The notes under the pieces are model-generated. The model was not told the origin of the DNA. It did no database searches and worked only from the letters and a program-made list of their open reading frames with translations. The position numbers and the translations under genes are program-made. DNA of 64,000 bases from Ciborinia camelliae (taxonomy: Eukaryota > Ascomycota > Leotiomycetes > Helotiales > Sclerotiniaceae), in the NCBI GenBank assembly GCA_025890175.1, contig JANPYM010000002.1:139798-203797 (forward strand), given 5' to 3'. Below, in pieces: positions 47,035 to 60,200 of this stretch; within the stretch, counting starts at the first letter, position 1; each line of letters begins with the position of its first letter.

Positions 47035-49395
47035 CTTTTAGTATTGTTAAATTAGATGTGGAAATAGATGTTGTTGTAAAGTGTAATTAGAATAGCCGGG
47101 CCTTATTGTGAAGCTGTGGCTGGTACTCGTGGTTGAGGTAGGTGAGGTGTGGGTATTATTCCTTGAAGGGACGGAAGAGATATGAGGGTGTTTAAATATC
47201 AAGTAACTATCGTATGATCAGCAAGATTGTTCATAAAGTGGCTTATAAATGCTTCAAAATAAATCGTACCATGTTAGTAAGAGAATAATCGGCTATCAGA
47301 TATCTTTAGGGAGGCGAAATCTAGGTACCTTTGGTGCTAGAAGCGTCAAAATTTGTCAAAACTCGAAGGACTGTTGAGGTATGGCTGACCAAGGCGCAAA
47401 GATCGAACGTGGCCCGTCTAATTGTAGAATCGAATGGTTATTATGGTGTGATGAGTGCTGTAGGTGTTTGTTCCAAAGGAATAACTTTTTGGGAGGGAAG
47501 ATCGATTAGCAGGAGGCTCAAAGTGAGGTCAACTCGAGATTTTGTGGGTAATAAAGAAAGATAGAGTACTGACGAGGCTCAAGGAAGCTTGTCCTATAGT
47601 TGCAGCTTCTTGAATAAATATCAAGAGAATATTTGATTGTCCAGAGGGCTCCCAGTAGCTTCAATCGTGTATATTATCCCTGGTTTTGGTTGAATATCGC
47701 TGAGAATTGGGTCGAAGAAAGGGTAAACTTGAGACTTTGGGGCAGTTGAAGGTAATAAGAGTAAGACTAAGGTCCAAAGAAGCTTTAGTTATCTTGAAAG
47801 CTTCTGGTTAAGATAGTCAAATGTCAAACTGTCGTCCAGAAGCAGTTCGAGCGTTGTTGTGGTGTTTATTTAGAAGTAAACGTGATCGCAAACGAGAAGG
47901 AATCTTTTATTTTGAAGATTATCTTCAAATTTTCCAGGTAATCGAGGCTAGGAAGACCTTGATAGCAGGTCTAGTGTATTGTTGAGCCGTCGATGGGGGA
48001 ATATCGTGACTTTTCACGGCCGAATAAGGAACTGTTGAGGAGTTTTTGTCAATATCGGGGAGAGAATGATCAAAAGATGGCGTGATATCCCGGATACAAG
48101 TGAAGGATGGCGTTATATCGATGATAAAATGGATCTAGATATCGGAGGAAACCGTGTTAGCAAGATAGAGTCGGTATTCTGAAGGTGAACGATCAAGAAA
48201 GGGATTAAAGGGTAGTTGCGGACAGTATTATATAAATTTTATACCATAAAGCTTGAGTACAAGCAGTTCCAACAGTAACCTTGATTTGAAAACTATCTAT
48301 ATCGATAGAGAATTCTCTACAAACTGTTTTCCGATCGAATTGGACCGCAATAGTCTGTATATTCGAGACAAAACCGTTCGTCGGGACGTGGAAAACGAAT
48401 TATATTCGTTGCTATTTTGTGAAAATGTGGAGTAATCCTATTTCAAGAAGCTTTCTGGGGCTAATACACGATCAAAGAGCTTGAGATAATTGTCAATAAT
48501 ATTTCAAATACCTAGGTAGGTTGTAATGAAAGAATTTGAAGGATGATGGGCCAAGATGTGGGAAGAAAGGCACGGTACGAAATATAAAAATGAGTCAGGG
48601 GCAAATGTTGAAATGGTATGTTATGTCGGGAGTGAATCGGGTTCTTTCATTAGGCAAAGTACATTGGATGCTCTCTTGAGTCCTTCGAACAGATTGAGAT
48701 AAAGGGCTTCTATTCTTTAGTATCGCAGACCCCGAACCTCTGATTGATATGTTGTCAACAGGTTCTCCTAAATTCATAGAGCATTGAGCCAAACACCCCA
48801 AGCGAGGACATTAATAAGGAGCCTCCAATGAGAGATAGATATTACAGTGGAAGAGCTGTAACATCTGCATGGGAGATGTTACTTCAAGATGATCATAGTA
48901 CCACGTCAAAAGAAGCACCAGCACCAGCAGCAGCCTGAAACTCAATTAGAGCTGCCAATTGACTATGTGATACCTGAAGCGAGCATAAAATTAAGGTTAG
49001 TACCACAGTAGACTAACCGCAAGATTGTCTATCTATAACAGATCACTTAGTATATACCGTAAACATTAGCTTAGTGAGGTAACAGTATACAGTAACGAAA
49101 GCTTTGGGGCTTGAGAAGCTCATATACAATTAGATATAATCACACTGAAACAACAAGGGCTAGATTGTACAGGATAACTATTAACTAGGTAACTATATAA
49201 ACACCAAGATAGAAGCGAGGAAGAAGCCCTCTTCACTGGCAGGATTTGGCAAGGAGGATGTATGGCAAAAGCTCGTAACTTGTCCTGTCTATGCAAGCAG
49301 ATCTTGGCAGATGCGACGGCTAGGTTACTATTACGTGGATAGATAGTCAAGAACAAGTAACATGCCATCAATATTGTAGAATAAGATTATCAAGT
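47035..49395. other. Gene-poor region upstream of the SANT-like gene
   Basis: About 2.4 kb containing the SANT-like gene's promoter. A near-duplicate phrase, GGATGGCGTGATATC / GGATGGCGTTATATC, occurs near 48077 and 48106. Short frames (for example 48253..48435) have no recognisable features. Confidence 0.45.
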
Positions 49396-50248
49396 TCAGG
49401 AGAGTTTACCAAGTCCAAGGGCCAGGTCGTCAATATCATTCCATATCTTATTGTTAGGTAGATTATAGTGTATACACTGTGGATAGGCTCTTGAGGAAGC
49501 ATACAATGGGAATGTCTGTTTGATATACCCCAGAGAGATTGGACTGCCAGAAAAACGAAGGTTACTGATTGTGTAAGCCATGATAGCATTTAAGTGACCC
49601 GCAGCTCTGAAAAGATCCCTTACAACATCTTGTCTCTCTTCACTGGTCCTCAATCTCCTCACCTCGCCTTTCCATCCTTCTCCTGTATACTCATGCCGCA
49701 ACTCATCTTGAAAAGTATTGTGGTTTTGATTATCAAGGCCGTTAAAGAGTCGTGAAGGCGAGTGTGAAATGCGGGTACTATCGACAGCATGATTGTTGCA
49801 TTTGACGATGAGGCCCATCAGTAATTGTGGCAGTGATGGAACGAATGAAGGGGCTTGTGTAACGAGAGTCGAATCAATTGGCTTGGGTCGGTGTGTCGGT
49901 GCGATAGGTTGGAAAAGTCGTTGGTCGTTCTTGATACAAGGGCAAGAGGCCCGCAGGGTTTTGTGGTTTCAGTGGATATGACTCAAATATATTGATTAGG
50001 AGCTGTGTATCCGGTGCTGGTTTGTTGAGGCTTGGTAAGACCTAAGAACCAGAATAAGAATATTTGTTAGCCTTGACTCGAGGAAGAGCAAAAGGAAGAG
50101 CAAGTATGTATGGGAGGCCGTGAGGGGAATACAATGTTTGCGGATAGCAGGAGTTTGGTTGGTTGCAAATCTCTTGGTGGAGAGGAGAGATTTCTAACTT
50201 GTTATTGTTATTGCTGATGCTGATGACTCTAAAGATTATATCAATCAT
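49396..50248 (-). pseudogene. Possible decayed gene of unknown family
   Basis: The minus-strand frame 49396..49818 can be extended upstream without a stop to about 49980 (PKPIDSTLVTQAPSFVPS, then MGLIVKCNNHAVDSTRIS, RTSEERQDVVRDLFRAAG, IAYT-like AIMAYTISNLRFSGSPIS). It ends where GTAAAC could be a splice donor. A second frame just upstream (SLNKPAPDTQLLINIFES, LLPLYQERPTTFPTYR) also looks protein-like and follows a TTCTTAG that could be an acceptor. The two frames overlap rather than join, suggesting a frameshift. I do not recognise the family; it may also be chance. Confidence 0.3.
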
Positions 50249-51338
50249 TCGAACAACCCAGGTGTTTGCGCTTTAGGATGACAAAACATTGTTGGATGGT
50301 TATGGAGAATAAGGAAGAAAACATGGGATTATGGATGGATGGTGGGCTTTTTGTGCCCAGAGATACATACAATAAGTCTGTAAGTCATTCAAAGAACTTT
50401 CTTTGTTTAACGGAGATTTTCTAGGTTGGTACTATTACGGTGGAATCCAAGAAGAAATATTCCAATTGCTTGGTGATTGATATCAAACGATCTTTTGCTG
50501 CAGGCTATTTACATTGGCTTCGACAAAGCTACCAACTGATCCAGATAACTCTTCAAAGGAATGACCAGAATCAAAGACTTTTACTGTTCAGGTAAGATGA
50601 AACCCTACATCAACCGAGCTTTAAGAATACTGCCCAACAGAAGCACAAGGCATTTACTAATAGGTTATACTTAAAGAGATGCCATCAAAAGCAACAGCGA
50701 GGGGCAAGCGCTACAACACCAAAGAGCAAACGTCACATATAAGCAGACATTATGCAATGGCTCTGTTATTTCGATGGCCTGACTCGATACAATAAAAAAG
50801 CAGATCCAATCGTGCGTTCCATTCACTCACCTCTCAAATGCAAACGAGGCCCTAAATGTTCAAGGTCCTCACAACAAAAACTTGAATGCATACGATAACT
50901 AAAAACCAGAAGCCAAACAACGCCCAATATAAATCAACACCGGTGCCAGAAGTCGGGGTAAACATATTAAAGCCCCCGGAGAACACAATCTCCACGCGAA
51001 GCGACTTGCTACACTCTGAGTACAAAAGGGGTCTGGTATGCGGAGCCTGGGCATTCGTCGATCGACTCAGGCGGCGATAATCAGGTCGACTGAAATTCAA
51101 AATAGTATACTAGGTTCTAGGTCACACGGCCTCAGCGCATCTATGATCCAACTATTCGGCGAGCTCAGCGGAACGCCTCCCTATCATCTCAGCTCCTGCT
51201 ATACCATAGAGCATCAAACAATTACACGGGTATCATGCGGTGGAGTCTATGGAACAAACAATCCCTTGATTGAAGAGTCTTCTATGAGACAGGAACTCAT
51301 CATTTTCACATCGTTGCTTAATGGCAGCAATGGGCATC
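50249..51338. other. Intergenic region, no gene seen
   Basis: About 1.1 kb. Includes the 3' flank of the p34/Irc6 gene. Nothing supported. Confidence 0.45.
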
Positions 51339-52372
51339 TTATAAAGTTTTCATTAAATCATTGACCGCTTTCGCAGCAAACCTCTTCCTCTCAGCTTCAG
51401 GCAAATCTGCACCCATATCTATTTATGTTAGTGTATCATTCTTCCAGTGAGTACAAGTCTCTGACCTTTGACTGCTTGCATTCTTAACATCAGAGCTTCA
51501 AGCTGATCTACTCCATCCTCATTTTCAGCTTCCTCATCCGCGCCCGTCTTTCCGGTGGATTCGCCCTGAATAGCCTGTTTCATGCCGAACATCTCCATCT
51601 CCATCTCAGCCGCTTCGATGCCAAAGCCAAAGCTTTTACTTTCATCGCCGTCATCCTCAAAGTCTCCTAGATCAATACTCTCTCCATCATCCTCACCACC
51701 CTCCCATTCATTGGCTTCCAAAGCTTCCTTCAACCTCTCGAGGCCCATAGGTTCTGTGGGTGTCAATCATAAGGCATGCCCGTTTCCTTGAAAAGATTGC
51801 TTACCCGAATACTCATTTTTGCCCTTACTTTCAAAGTCAACGAACTCGAAACCATGCTCCTGACACAATTCCTCCCACTCATCGAAGCTCTTTTCCAGGT
51901 ACGGAGTTGTGGACTGCGGCATCGCCACAGCTAAACAAACACCATCCCACGTATAGCCACAACCTTCCTTGACAACTTCGGCCACACTTTCTAGAAGAGT
52001 CTTGAAAGCTTGCAACTCGGTTTCATCGACGGGCTTTCGGAAACATACAATAAAGGCACCAAGTACTGTCAAAACTTCTCGAGCTTCTGGTGCCAAAAAT
52101 TCTTTTGACCATATCTCAGGCTCATGTATCTCATCAAGCCATATTGGAACGCTTGCGGTGTAGTAGTTGGTTTTGATAGACCAGTCATGGGTGATACCTG
52201 CAATTGAGTCCCCCGTGAGAGCAGGCGCAGAACCCGTGAGACCTACAAACAAAGGTCAATATCAATGTTCATGTATAGAAGTATAAGTGATGTTCGAACC
52301 CTTAAGCAAATCTACAAGACCAGAATCAGGTCTACTAACAGCTAAGATACGCCTTGGATGTGAGATTTCCAT
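51339..52372 (-). CDS. Alpha/gamma-adaptin-binding protein p34 family (Irc6-like)
   Basis: Four exons on the minus strand, 52300..52372, 51805..52242, 51466..51753 and 51339..51418, join to 292 residues. The N-terminus is a Rab-like fold (HPRRILAVSRPDSGLVDLLK, LTGSAPALTGDSIAGITHDW, YYTASVPIWLDEI, VLTVLGAFIVCFRKP, CLAVAMPQ). The C-terminus, after an acidic linker, has the conserved family helices (DQLEALMLRMQAVKD, LPEAERKRFAAKAVNDLM). The p34/AAGAB/Irc6 family binds clathrin adaptor subunits and helps assemble or recycle adaptor complexes in the cytosol. The splice joins all keep frame, and the last exon of 80 bases supplies the canonical C-terminus. Confidence 0.85.
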
Positions 52373-52780
52373 TGTTATGTTGATGGTATTGTCAGGACAA
52401 ATACAAGCAGAAACATTGAGATGATGTTTATGTCGGAAGTATTTTTCCCGAGCCGAAGTTTCTCCTTGTCTCATTGGTTCGGTTTCTCACCAGCACAAAT
52501 ATTAAGAAATAGGCATGGAAGAAGCATGAGAGAAGTACGGTAGTTATCTTTGGTCTCCAGGAGGATGCATATGTGCTCCTCATTGTTCTGCTCTAGCTCA
52601 AATGCCAGCAAGGAAAAATCTCCTCCCCCAGGTATGCTTGTGCACTGGGTCATCCTCAATATTCGAGCTTATAAAGCTCTCTCCTGCCCAGACAAACTGG
52701 CTTTGAAATGAATTATAAGTCCCCCCTCAAACGCCGACATTTGACAAAATATTCTTTCATCCACATCTTATGTGAGTCTC
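52373..52780. promoter_or_regulatory. Promoter region of the p34/Irc6 gene and 3' flank of Sm D3
   Basis: 408 bases between two genes in the same orientation. No coding sequence is supported. Confidence 0.5.
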
Positions 52781-53383
52781 TCAACCTCTTGGTGCTCCTC
52801 GCCCGCTTGCCCTCGCCCTGCTAACTGTAGCCCTTCCTCTTGCCAATCCCACACCTCTGCCCCTGGTATTTCTGCTCCTGAACATAGGCGCGTTCCTATA
52901 GTAACTGATATCAGCCTTGCTCGTAACTATTCATGAAGCCCAAGATATCTGCACATCTGCTCCGTCGCAATGATCCTAGCTTGACTAACCTCAGCATATC
53001 TGGGACAATAAAGAATCGCACGTGTGAGCCTCGAATGTAGACTTGATCTAAATGACTGACACGACCATCGCGCGCTGTAACAGTAATATCTTTAAGTTGA
53101 ACATTCATGTTGTCTTCCGCTATAATAACGTCGAGTCAGCACCTTCCTTTCCTGCCAATAGAGAGCTTGAGAATAGTTATGGGTAGTCGCACCTTCTAAC
53201 AGCTTGCCACGGTAGACCTGACCGGTTGTAATCTCGAGAGTAACAACATGACCCTAATAAACCGTAGTTGTCAGCAGCGATCATGGCAGAGGTTAAATTT
53301 GGGCATTGGAGCATATAGGAAAGAAATGCACGAACTTGTGCCTCGTTCAAGAGCTTGATTGGTATTCCGATTGTGCTCGTCAT
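52781..53383 (-). CDS. SMD3: Small nuclear ribonucleoprotein Sm D3
   Basis: Four small exons, 53336..53383, 53193..53253, 52990..53119 and 52781..52895, give 117 residues. They read [75 protein letters not shown], then DMLRNAPMFR and an RG/RA-rich tail ([20 protein letters not shown]). This is the full Sm1-Sm2 fold with the D3-specific RG tail, a site for symmetric arginine dimethylation in the family. Sm D3 is a core ring subunit of U1, U2, U4 and U5 snRNPs in pre-mRNA splicing. All four exons join in frame. It is divergent from the Gep4-like gene, with 247 bases between the start codons. Confidence 0.95.
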
Positions 53384-53630
53384 GGTGGCTGATGATTAAA
53401 TGTAGTACAAGAAATGAACCAAAGAGGAATGGGGATCTGCGAAAGAGTTGTCAAAAGCTGGAGCGCGTCGTGAATAGTGTGAGTGTCTAAGTGAAGCTTT
53501 GGCTCTATCAGAATAATTTGGCGCTGGCGATCTTGAAGCTTTCGGTAACTTCCGTCCGTCGCCTTTAAGCAATCCCCCTCAAAATTATTGTTCCGCTCCG
53601 AACATCAGAACCGTTTATCTAGGTACATCA
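53384..53630. promoter_or_regulatory. Bidirectional promoter of Sm D3 and Gep4-like genes
   Basis: 247 bases separate the two divergent start codons. No specific site was identified. Confidence 0.5.
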
Positions 53631-54510
53631 ATGGATATGAACACTCTCAACTTATCAGCAACGGTGAATATATTTCGTCTTCTTGTAAGACCGACACTGG
53701 TTTTGCCTCAAGCAACAGTTGCCACGTTCAACCACCTGCCGATTCCTCTCAACTCGGCTTTTGAAAAATATAAAAATGCTGATATTAGGGCTGTAGTGTT
53801 GGACAAGGATAATTGCTTCGCATATCCTAAGTCCAATGATATACACAAGCCTTACAATGTATGTTTTCAAGTTTATGTTGAGATTTTTTAAAGTCGCTGG
53901 TTTATGCGGAGGGGCGTGCTTCAATCCGCGCCATGATATCTACTACTTTCATCAATTTTGTTTCGTCTGCTCTTCTTTCTCTTTTTCGGGAGAAATGTGT
54001 CATGGAATCTCCGTATGATATTAACCCATATTAGGACAATTTCAAAAAGCTCCGGGAGGCTTATCCAGGCCGGCGGCTTCTGATCGTTTCTAATACAGCG
54101 GGTGCTGAGTCTTTAGATCGTTTTGGTAAACTTGCTGCCGAAGTTGAGAAGTCTACAGGCGTCACGGTCTTGCCTCACGCTTCCAAAAAGCCTGGTTGCG
54201 GCTCAGATATCATGGAATACTTTCTAAAGTATCCCGAGACTGGAGTCACGAGGCCAGATCAGATAGCAATTGTCGGTGATAGACTTACCACTGATGTCAT
54301 GATGGCAAACCTGATGGGCAGTTATTCCGTATGGATTAAAGATGGAGTTGTACCAGTGGAAGAAACAAGCGTAGTGAGTACCATAGGCATCATTACAAGT
54401 TCGATCTGATGGATATTCTCTAGTTTGCAAGGTTAGAGCAAAAATTTGCTGGATTTTTTATTCGAAACGGTTATGAGGCTCCAGAACCGGCAAGCCCGTT
54501 CGAGAAATAG
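53631..54510 (+). CDS. GEP4: Mitochondrial phosphatidylglycerophosphatase (Gep4 family)
   Basis: Three exons, 53631..53858, 54035..54373 and 54424..54510, encode 217 residues. It dephosphorylates phosphatidylglycerophosphate to phosphatidylglycerol in cardiolipin synthesis at the mitochondrial inner membrane (matrix side). HAD-phosphatase motifs are present: I is VVLDKDNCFAYP (Asp58 nucleophile, Asp60), II is LLIVSNTAG, III includes HASKKPGCG, and IV is IVGDRLTTDVMMA. Family signatures HLPIPLNSAF and the ending RNGYEAPEPASPFEK are also present. Intron 1 is 176 bases, longer than the others. ATG 53637 is an alternative start two codons later. The GTAGTGAGT at the exon 2 end was read as GTA plus GTGAGT. 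Confidence 0.9.
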
Positions 54511-57167
54511 ACTCATCGTTACTCCTCAGTGAAAGGACGTCGTGCTATCTAATCAAACCAACACTCTTGCCTAGTTCTACGTCAACCATTTCATTCTCGC
54601 AATCAAATGCGCAAAAATACTACCATGGTACAGTATGCTGTATCTGTGCAATTCTCACATGGAGAACGAAGACCCGAAGCGTGTAAAGACTTATTCGAAG
54701 CACCCTGCACATCGACAACGAGAGGATAAAACACCACGATTGGCATTCGTGATAGCAAGGAAATGGAGAAGGAAACATTTGTGATTGTTCTAGCTGACGC
54801 GACAGAAACATCAATTCAATGAACAAGGCAGCTTGAGCATGGTTTATTTGTGAGAATTATAGAACTTACACAAAATCAAATTTTTCCGCAAAGCATATTA
54901 CAGGTCCAAGCTATTTCCCCCTTTTTCTTCACCACCAGTGCTCTGCCTCTCATATTGTTTGCTTCTCTTAGTACTTACTCTCCCTCTCGTCTCAAAGACT
55001 ACTTGGACCTTATACGGTGCGATTATGGTCTAGAATACACCGGCCTAACTAGAAAATACCTGACCTTACCGGAGTTTTTTGAAATACAAAGCAACAACTA
55101 TGATGAGCTTGGGCAACTTAAGTCTGGCAGCTTGGGGCCCATACAAATCGATATCTTTTGGATTTCCTATCCCCGTCAACACCAGAGCACAGGAAGACCT
55201 TTTCGCCGTCTCATCTTGGAACATTGAGTTCATATCGCGTTATGATAAGAGATTCCAATATTCTGAATTGCAGGCCAACATTGACACCGTTTGTTAAATT
55301 TCAGTTGGTAGTTTCTATGTATTTCACATGTTAGATCTATTTGGTATATTGAACCTGCTTGGTATATTCAGTCCATTTGGAATATTAAGCTAAGTTCCGA
55401 GATTCATAGTTTTTCGGACGTGGAGAGCTTTCGTATCCGGATTGCAGTCGGAATATTGTGAAATCCAGCTTACGATGCATCGTCGCTGAAGACATGACAA
55501 TGTGTTTGATATGGCAGTAGCTCCCGCTTTCCTGCCTATCTCCTCCCATTATTGTTTGTCATATATGACTACATGCGCGTGTCAAAATGCAAACGAAGGT
55601 CAATTCTCCAAGATTGACGTGCGATCGGGATACAGACGCAGAAACTGTTTCTGTTTAAAGATTTCGTAAGGTATTTGCGTGGCAGTTCTCTACGGAGTAA
55701 CTATGTTCCCAAACAGATGGAACATACCGAGCCTTATTGTGCATGTAATAAATGTTCCAACGTCAGACCTTGGCCAGAGAAATAGCCCCACAGTCTCTTC
55801 TCGGTCAAAAAGATTTGAGAACCCTTGGCTTCCTACATTCGACAAACCCTACCCAAAACAATAAGATAGTCTCGCTTTGTTTCCTATATTCGAGCAATCG
55901 CAAGCGAGACTGTCCGCATTGAAAACCTTATCATGATAACGGTCGAGCCTCAACAAGCCCTTCTCGAAGTTTATGCGACTACAGTTTGACAGTCGTGCGG
56001 TAGATCTTGTGGGGAGCAGTCTCCATTAGGAAGGCCAAGCGTGATACAGGGGCAGCCATGCCATGACTGTCGTCTGAACTTGGCACACGAAATAACAATA
56101 GGGAATCCCAGCTTACATCCTGCTAGTGGTGTTATGCATCAAACAAGAACAAGAATATGACATAATATATTTGTATGACGGGTGAAGTTGTTATCTGGTT
56201 ATTTTTGGCTCAACAGTAAGCTGTTTCAGGCTGTTTTGGCAGGAATATTGTGGGGCCAAAAATACTACCTAACAAACGGGGTGGATTTCGTGATTTCTCG
56301 GGATGAACACATTTGGGAACAAAAGGACGAACGAGAAATTCGGGGCTGGTTCTACAACAAGCGCTGATAATTCGGCGGTTACTGTGACTCTGAAGTTTAA
56401 AATCCCCATGAGACTGGCGTAGGTAAGAAAAGCCGCCGCCGTGTCATGCATACACCTAGCAAGTTGCATAAGGATCTCAGTCATCAATAATATCCATACC
56501 GGTAGCCATGCGTATCAAGATGTTTACGGCGAGGTATGGCCTCATCTTTGTAAGAGTCCTGTAAAATACCATGGGGGCGATCTTCTCGCCGTCTTCGACA
56601 CTTCGGTTATTCTCAGTACTATTCGCCCTATCTTCGTAACATGTGATATTTCAAGTTCTTAATTCGAGTTCTGTTTACGATCATCCGTGACAAAAGATCA
56701 ACATGTGCGAGAGAACATCGGAGAAACTTCTGAATGGAGTGGAACACACACGTGAGCCGCTCATCCATGCTTATGCTTAGGCTTATGCTGTGCGGTTTGA
56801 CGTTTTAGGCCGATATTTCCCTGCAAAAGAATAGGCTAATGTCTTCCTACCCCTTTATGCATCCTTTATGGTGGGGGTGAACTTTGAAGATAGCATCTTT
56901 ATCCGTCTATGGTTAGCTCGTAGCTGTTCTGTCTTGAGAAACTTTCGGAGCCAGGCGAAGTTTTGCGATCGCAAAACGGCTTCCTGGCTTCAATCCTTTT
57001 GTTTCAGTACGAGAAAGACTTGTTTTGTTGCTGACCATTCCACTGATTCTGGCTTGATGGCTTTGCTCAACGGGGTTTCCGATTCAATAGTTCTATATTA
57101 CCTCATCTTCAGGGGGAGCGATTGATAATGCAGCGCCTCGATCTCACAACAAATGGTTTTTGATATA
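54511..57167. other. Gene-poor intergenic region
   Basis: About 2.7 kb. Frames such as 54850..55227 (125 residues) lack family features. I see nothing supportable. Confidence 0.45.
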
Positions 57168-57558
57168 CAGCAAAACCTCTCTATAAAGATCCTCTATATA
57201 AGGATAACCTCTCTATTAAAATTAAATTTTAAATCCCGTTGAATTTTAGGTATAAAAAATGTCTATATCCTTATATCCCCTCTATAAGAATTATCCTTCA
57301 TAATTGAGGGTTCCAAAATTGAAATCTAGCCTATTATAATCCTCTATATAAAAATATTTTTTTAAATATAAAATATTTATAAAAATTATACTAAATTTAT
57401 ACCCGATCGGAATTGGTCGGGATTCATATACCCAAAATTGATCTAAATTAGGCCAAAATGCTACCCCACCGGGATTAGCCGGAACTCTATAAAAGAATAC
57501 CTCTCTATATCCTTATATTTGGCGCTAAAAAAAACATCCTTATAGAGAGGTTTTGCTG
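57168..57558. mobile_element. 391-bp MITE with pogo/Fot1-like ends
   Basis: The left end CAGCAAAACCTCTCTATAA and the right end are exact inverted repeats over 19 bases, flanked by TA on both sides (57166-57167 and 57559-57560). CAGnAAAACCTC ends with TA duplication are typical of pogo/Fot1-type Tc1-mariner elements. Further internal repeats of CCTCTATATAAGGATA occur. There is no transposase frame, so it is non-autonomous. It is not heavily RIP-mutated at its ends. Confidence 0.85.
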
Positions 57559-60200
57559 TATACCAAAATACAAAGATACGTACGAGTGATGGAAAGGGAA
57601 TCTCGATTGTTTGGGGGAGGTGGTGGATTTCTATGGTTGAGGTTCGTGAATTTATCCAACCTCTATTGCCACCCCCCTTTAAGCGGGCTGCGTTCCTGAC
57701 CTGACTAGAGGTCTAGCACAGCTCGACTAAGCTACTTTTGGGATCGTTCCGTGCATAACCACAAAAGACGAACCATACGTTGGTCCCACACAATGGCCGA
57801 GCCAGTCCCTGATGCAGGTACAAAGTTGCAATGCAATGCTTCACCCTTTGGTTTGCCGGTAAGAAATTATAATGTACGGAGTACTGTACGCTGCTGCGCT
57901 GCTACGCTATTATTTCTATCCAGGTACGGCTCGCGATTAGAACCACAGACTATTCTACCTTTGGTGTAGACATGTCACCAGTAGTCAAACAAATAATTCA
58001 AGCTAATCGTGTTTAAAGCAAGTTTAATATCTAACTCGATGCTCATGCTATAATTGCTATCATATTTTCCTCTGCCCCATCTTTTTTTATACATTTCGGT
58101 ATTCGCGCTTGCTATTGGTGTTGTCGAGAGGTAAATCGTGGCTGAATACGTTTTTTTCAGGGGTGATAACTGTTTTTCACGATGGAACTCTGAAAGGTTT
58201 CAATTGTTTGGGAATAGAGGTAAAGTCTTACTGAGACTAGAAGACAAATAATTTTCTTTCTCATACAGTACCAATACATTTGGCAAAGTATATTTTCTCA
58301 GCAAGCTTTGTGTATTCGCAACTTGTCACATCATATCATTGTCAGAAACGATGTATACAAAGAGTACGGCGTTATACTGTACAGCTTGCATGACTCGGTC
58401 GGTTGGTTGCATGTGTTGTTATAGGTACCTAGTCTTACAAGTGATCGAGTAACATGCAGCAAGAATGCCTGTCATGATTGGTACGGAAGAGATGCAAATG
58501 GACTCGGATGGAGAGGGTCGGTACCAGGAAGTCAGAAGACGGGTCCCTTCCAAAACAAATGGTAAGATCAGTGTGCGACTCGACCCCCATTCGCACTCCA
58601 CTGAGGTATTCACTCTTCCACATGTGACTCTTTTCCAAGGTACTGTATTCAGCTTACTAGACCTTCCACCCATACCATATAACCGTATTACCGTATGTCT
58701 AAAGACCGAAAGATTTTAGACAGAAAATGCGGCGGTTGCATTCGCCGCCAGCCATCAACAGGATTGGCACTGGTCCTGAAAGGTCCGAAATCTGCAACGC
58801 AATTCAGGGGTATCCCCATGTTTGAGGATGAAGCGGAATAAACTAGGATGACGAGAGCCACTACACACGATTGGTGTGTGAATGTTTAGCGCACCAGGTG
58901 CTTGACAAATGGTGCAGCAATAATGGCAGCAGCGGTGGTTGACTTAATTTTTTGTCGCCATGGCATGGCATGCCATGCCATGCAAGAATAACTTACATAG
59001 GACATAAATTTACATATATGCGTTCTTCTACATATGGTGCTAAGAAATCAACATGGATCTGATACCCCCTTTTTGGGTCTTTGCCCTTCTAGGTCGTGCT
59101 CGCATGGGTCTAGGTGTTGGTGTAGGTGACTAAACAGCTGGGCCACGCACAGGCGTTTTTGGGGGTGTATTATGATTCTCTGAAGGAATACAATGGTCTA
59201 GGGATCGAGTCCATCAACCCTGGAAACAGAGAAAGATTCACATTCGTTTAATGCTGTTTTGGTCTCCGTCTGATGCTTTGCATTGTGAACGAGACGTCAA
59301 GGGAAGCCTTACTATTTGTCATGGGCATCGATGTATCCTATTCCTCCATATGGTAAATAGTCAGATACCGGTAGAGGAGGTACTGTATATCGATTCACCA
59401 GTTCATGTATCCATGTATGCATGCATGTATGGATATATATATATGTATGGATCATTGGAAAATAGAACCAAATAATAGTCCTGGATCCTGGATGGTTGGA
59501 GTAAAAGGTAATCCATTTAGGACTACTGCATTGCTATTTTTGAGAGAGCCCCCTTCATCCCCCACTCAGTGACTGTGCCGATCGACTACATGAGGTATCT
59601 ATAAACTGTCAATAACCAATTGTATGCTTTGTTGATGTGCTTTCAGGGAGTATAGTTTCCTAGTTGGTGTAAGTATGTACTGTAAAGGTTTAGGAGAGAA
59701 GAGAAAAGAAGAGAAGAGAGTGAAAGCAAAAGATGGCATAGAGCGTGATTGATTATTGACTACTGTACTGTGATTGTACCCCTTCCAATCATTCTTCTGC
59801 TCTCTCTGCTCTCGTTTTCATTTTTTTCTCCTCTTTCTCCTAGAGGATATAAGTGATAACACACCCACTTGTAAAAGACCACCTAGTACCTACCTAGGAC
59901 CTACCTACCTGCCTAGTACATACATCCATACTGTAACAACTGGGTATCTCCCAAACGTTGCCCGTTACTTTTAACTACTTGCTTGTCTTGTCTTGTCTTG
60001 TGCTTGTAACTCTATGCTCTTTTCTGCTCTTTTGCTGGCTGCGGCTTAGGTTGCTTCAAAAATCAAAATGTTCCCTTGAGGGTGTGGATTGGTGGATGAG
60101 ATCCTTGACATATTTATTTTGGTGTATTTTGACTGGTTCAAAGTCAAGTGAAGCCACTAAAAAACTGGTGATCGAAACCTGGGAATCGTTCAGAATAACT
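57559..60200. other. Gene-poor intergenic region
   Basis: About 2.6 kb with no supported gene. It contains a 24-bp perfect palindrome at 58959..58982, a CATGTATG-type run near 59406-59450, and CTACCTACC/AGGTAC words near 59886-59915. Confidence 0.45.
58959..58982. repeat. 24-bp perfect palindrome
   Basis: CATGGCATGGCA joined directly to its reverse complement TGCCATGCCATG, with no loop. It is built of a CATGG/CATGC pentamer. Confidence 0.85.

Noticed and set aside
54850..55227. 125-residue plus-strand frame
   Set aside because: No recognisable family, no splice context, and overlapped by other equally plausible frames.
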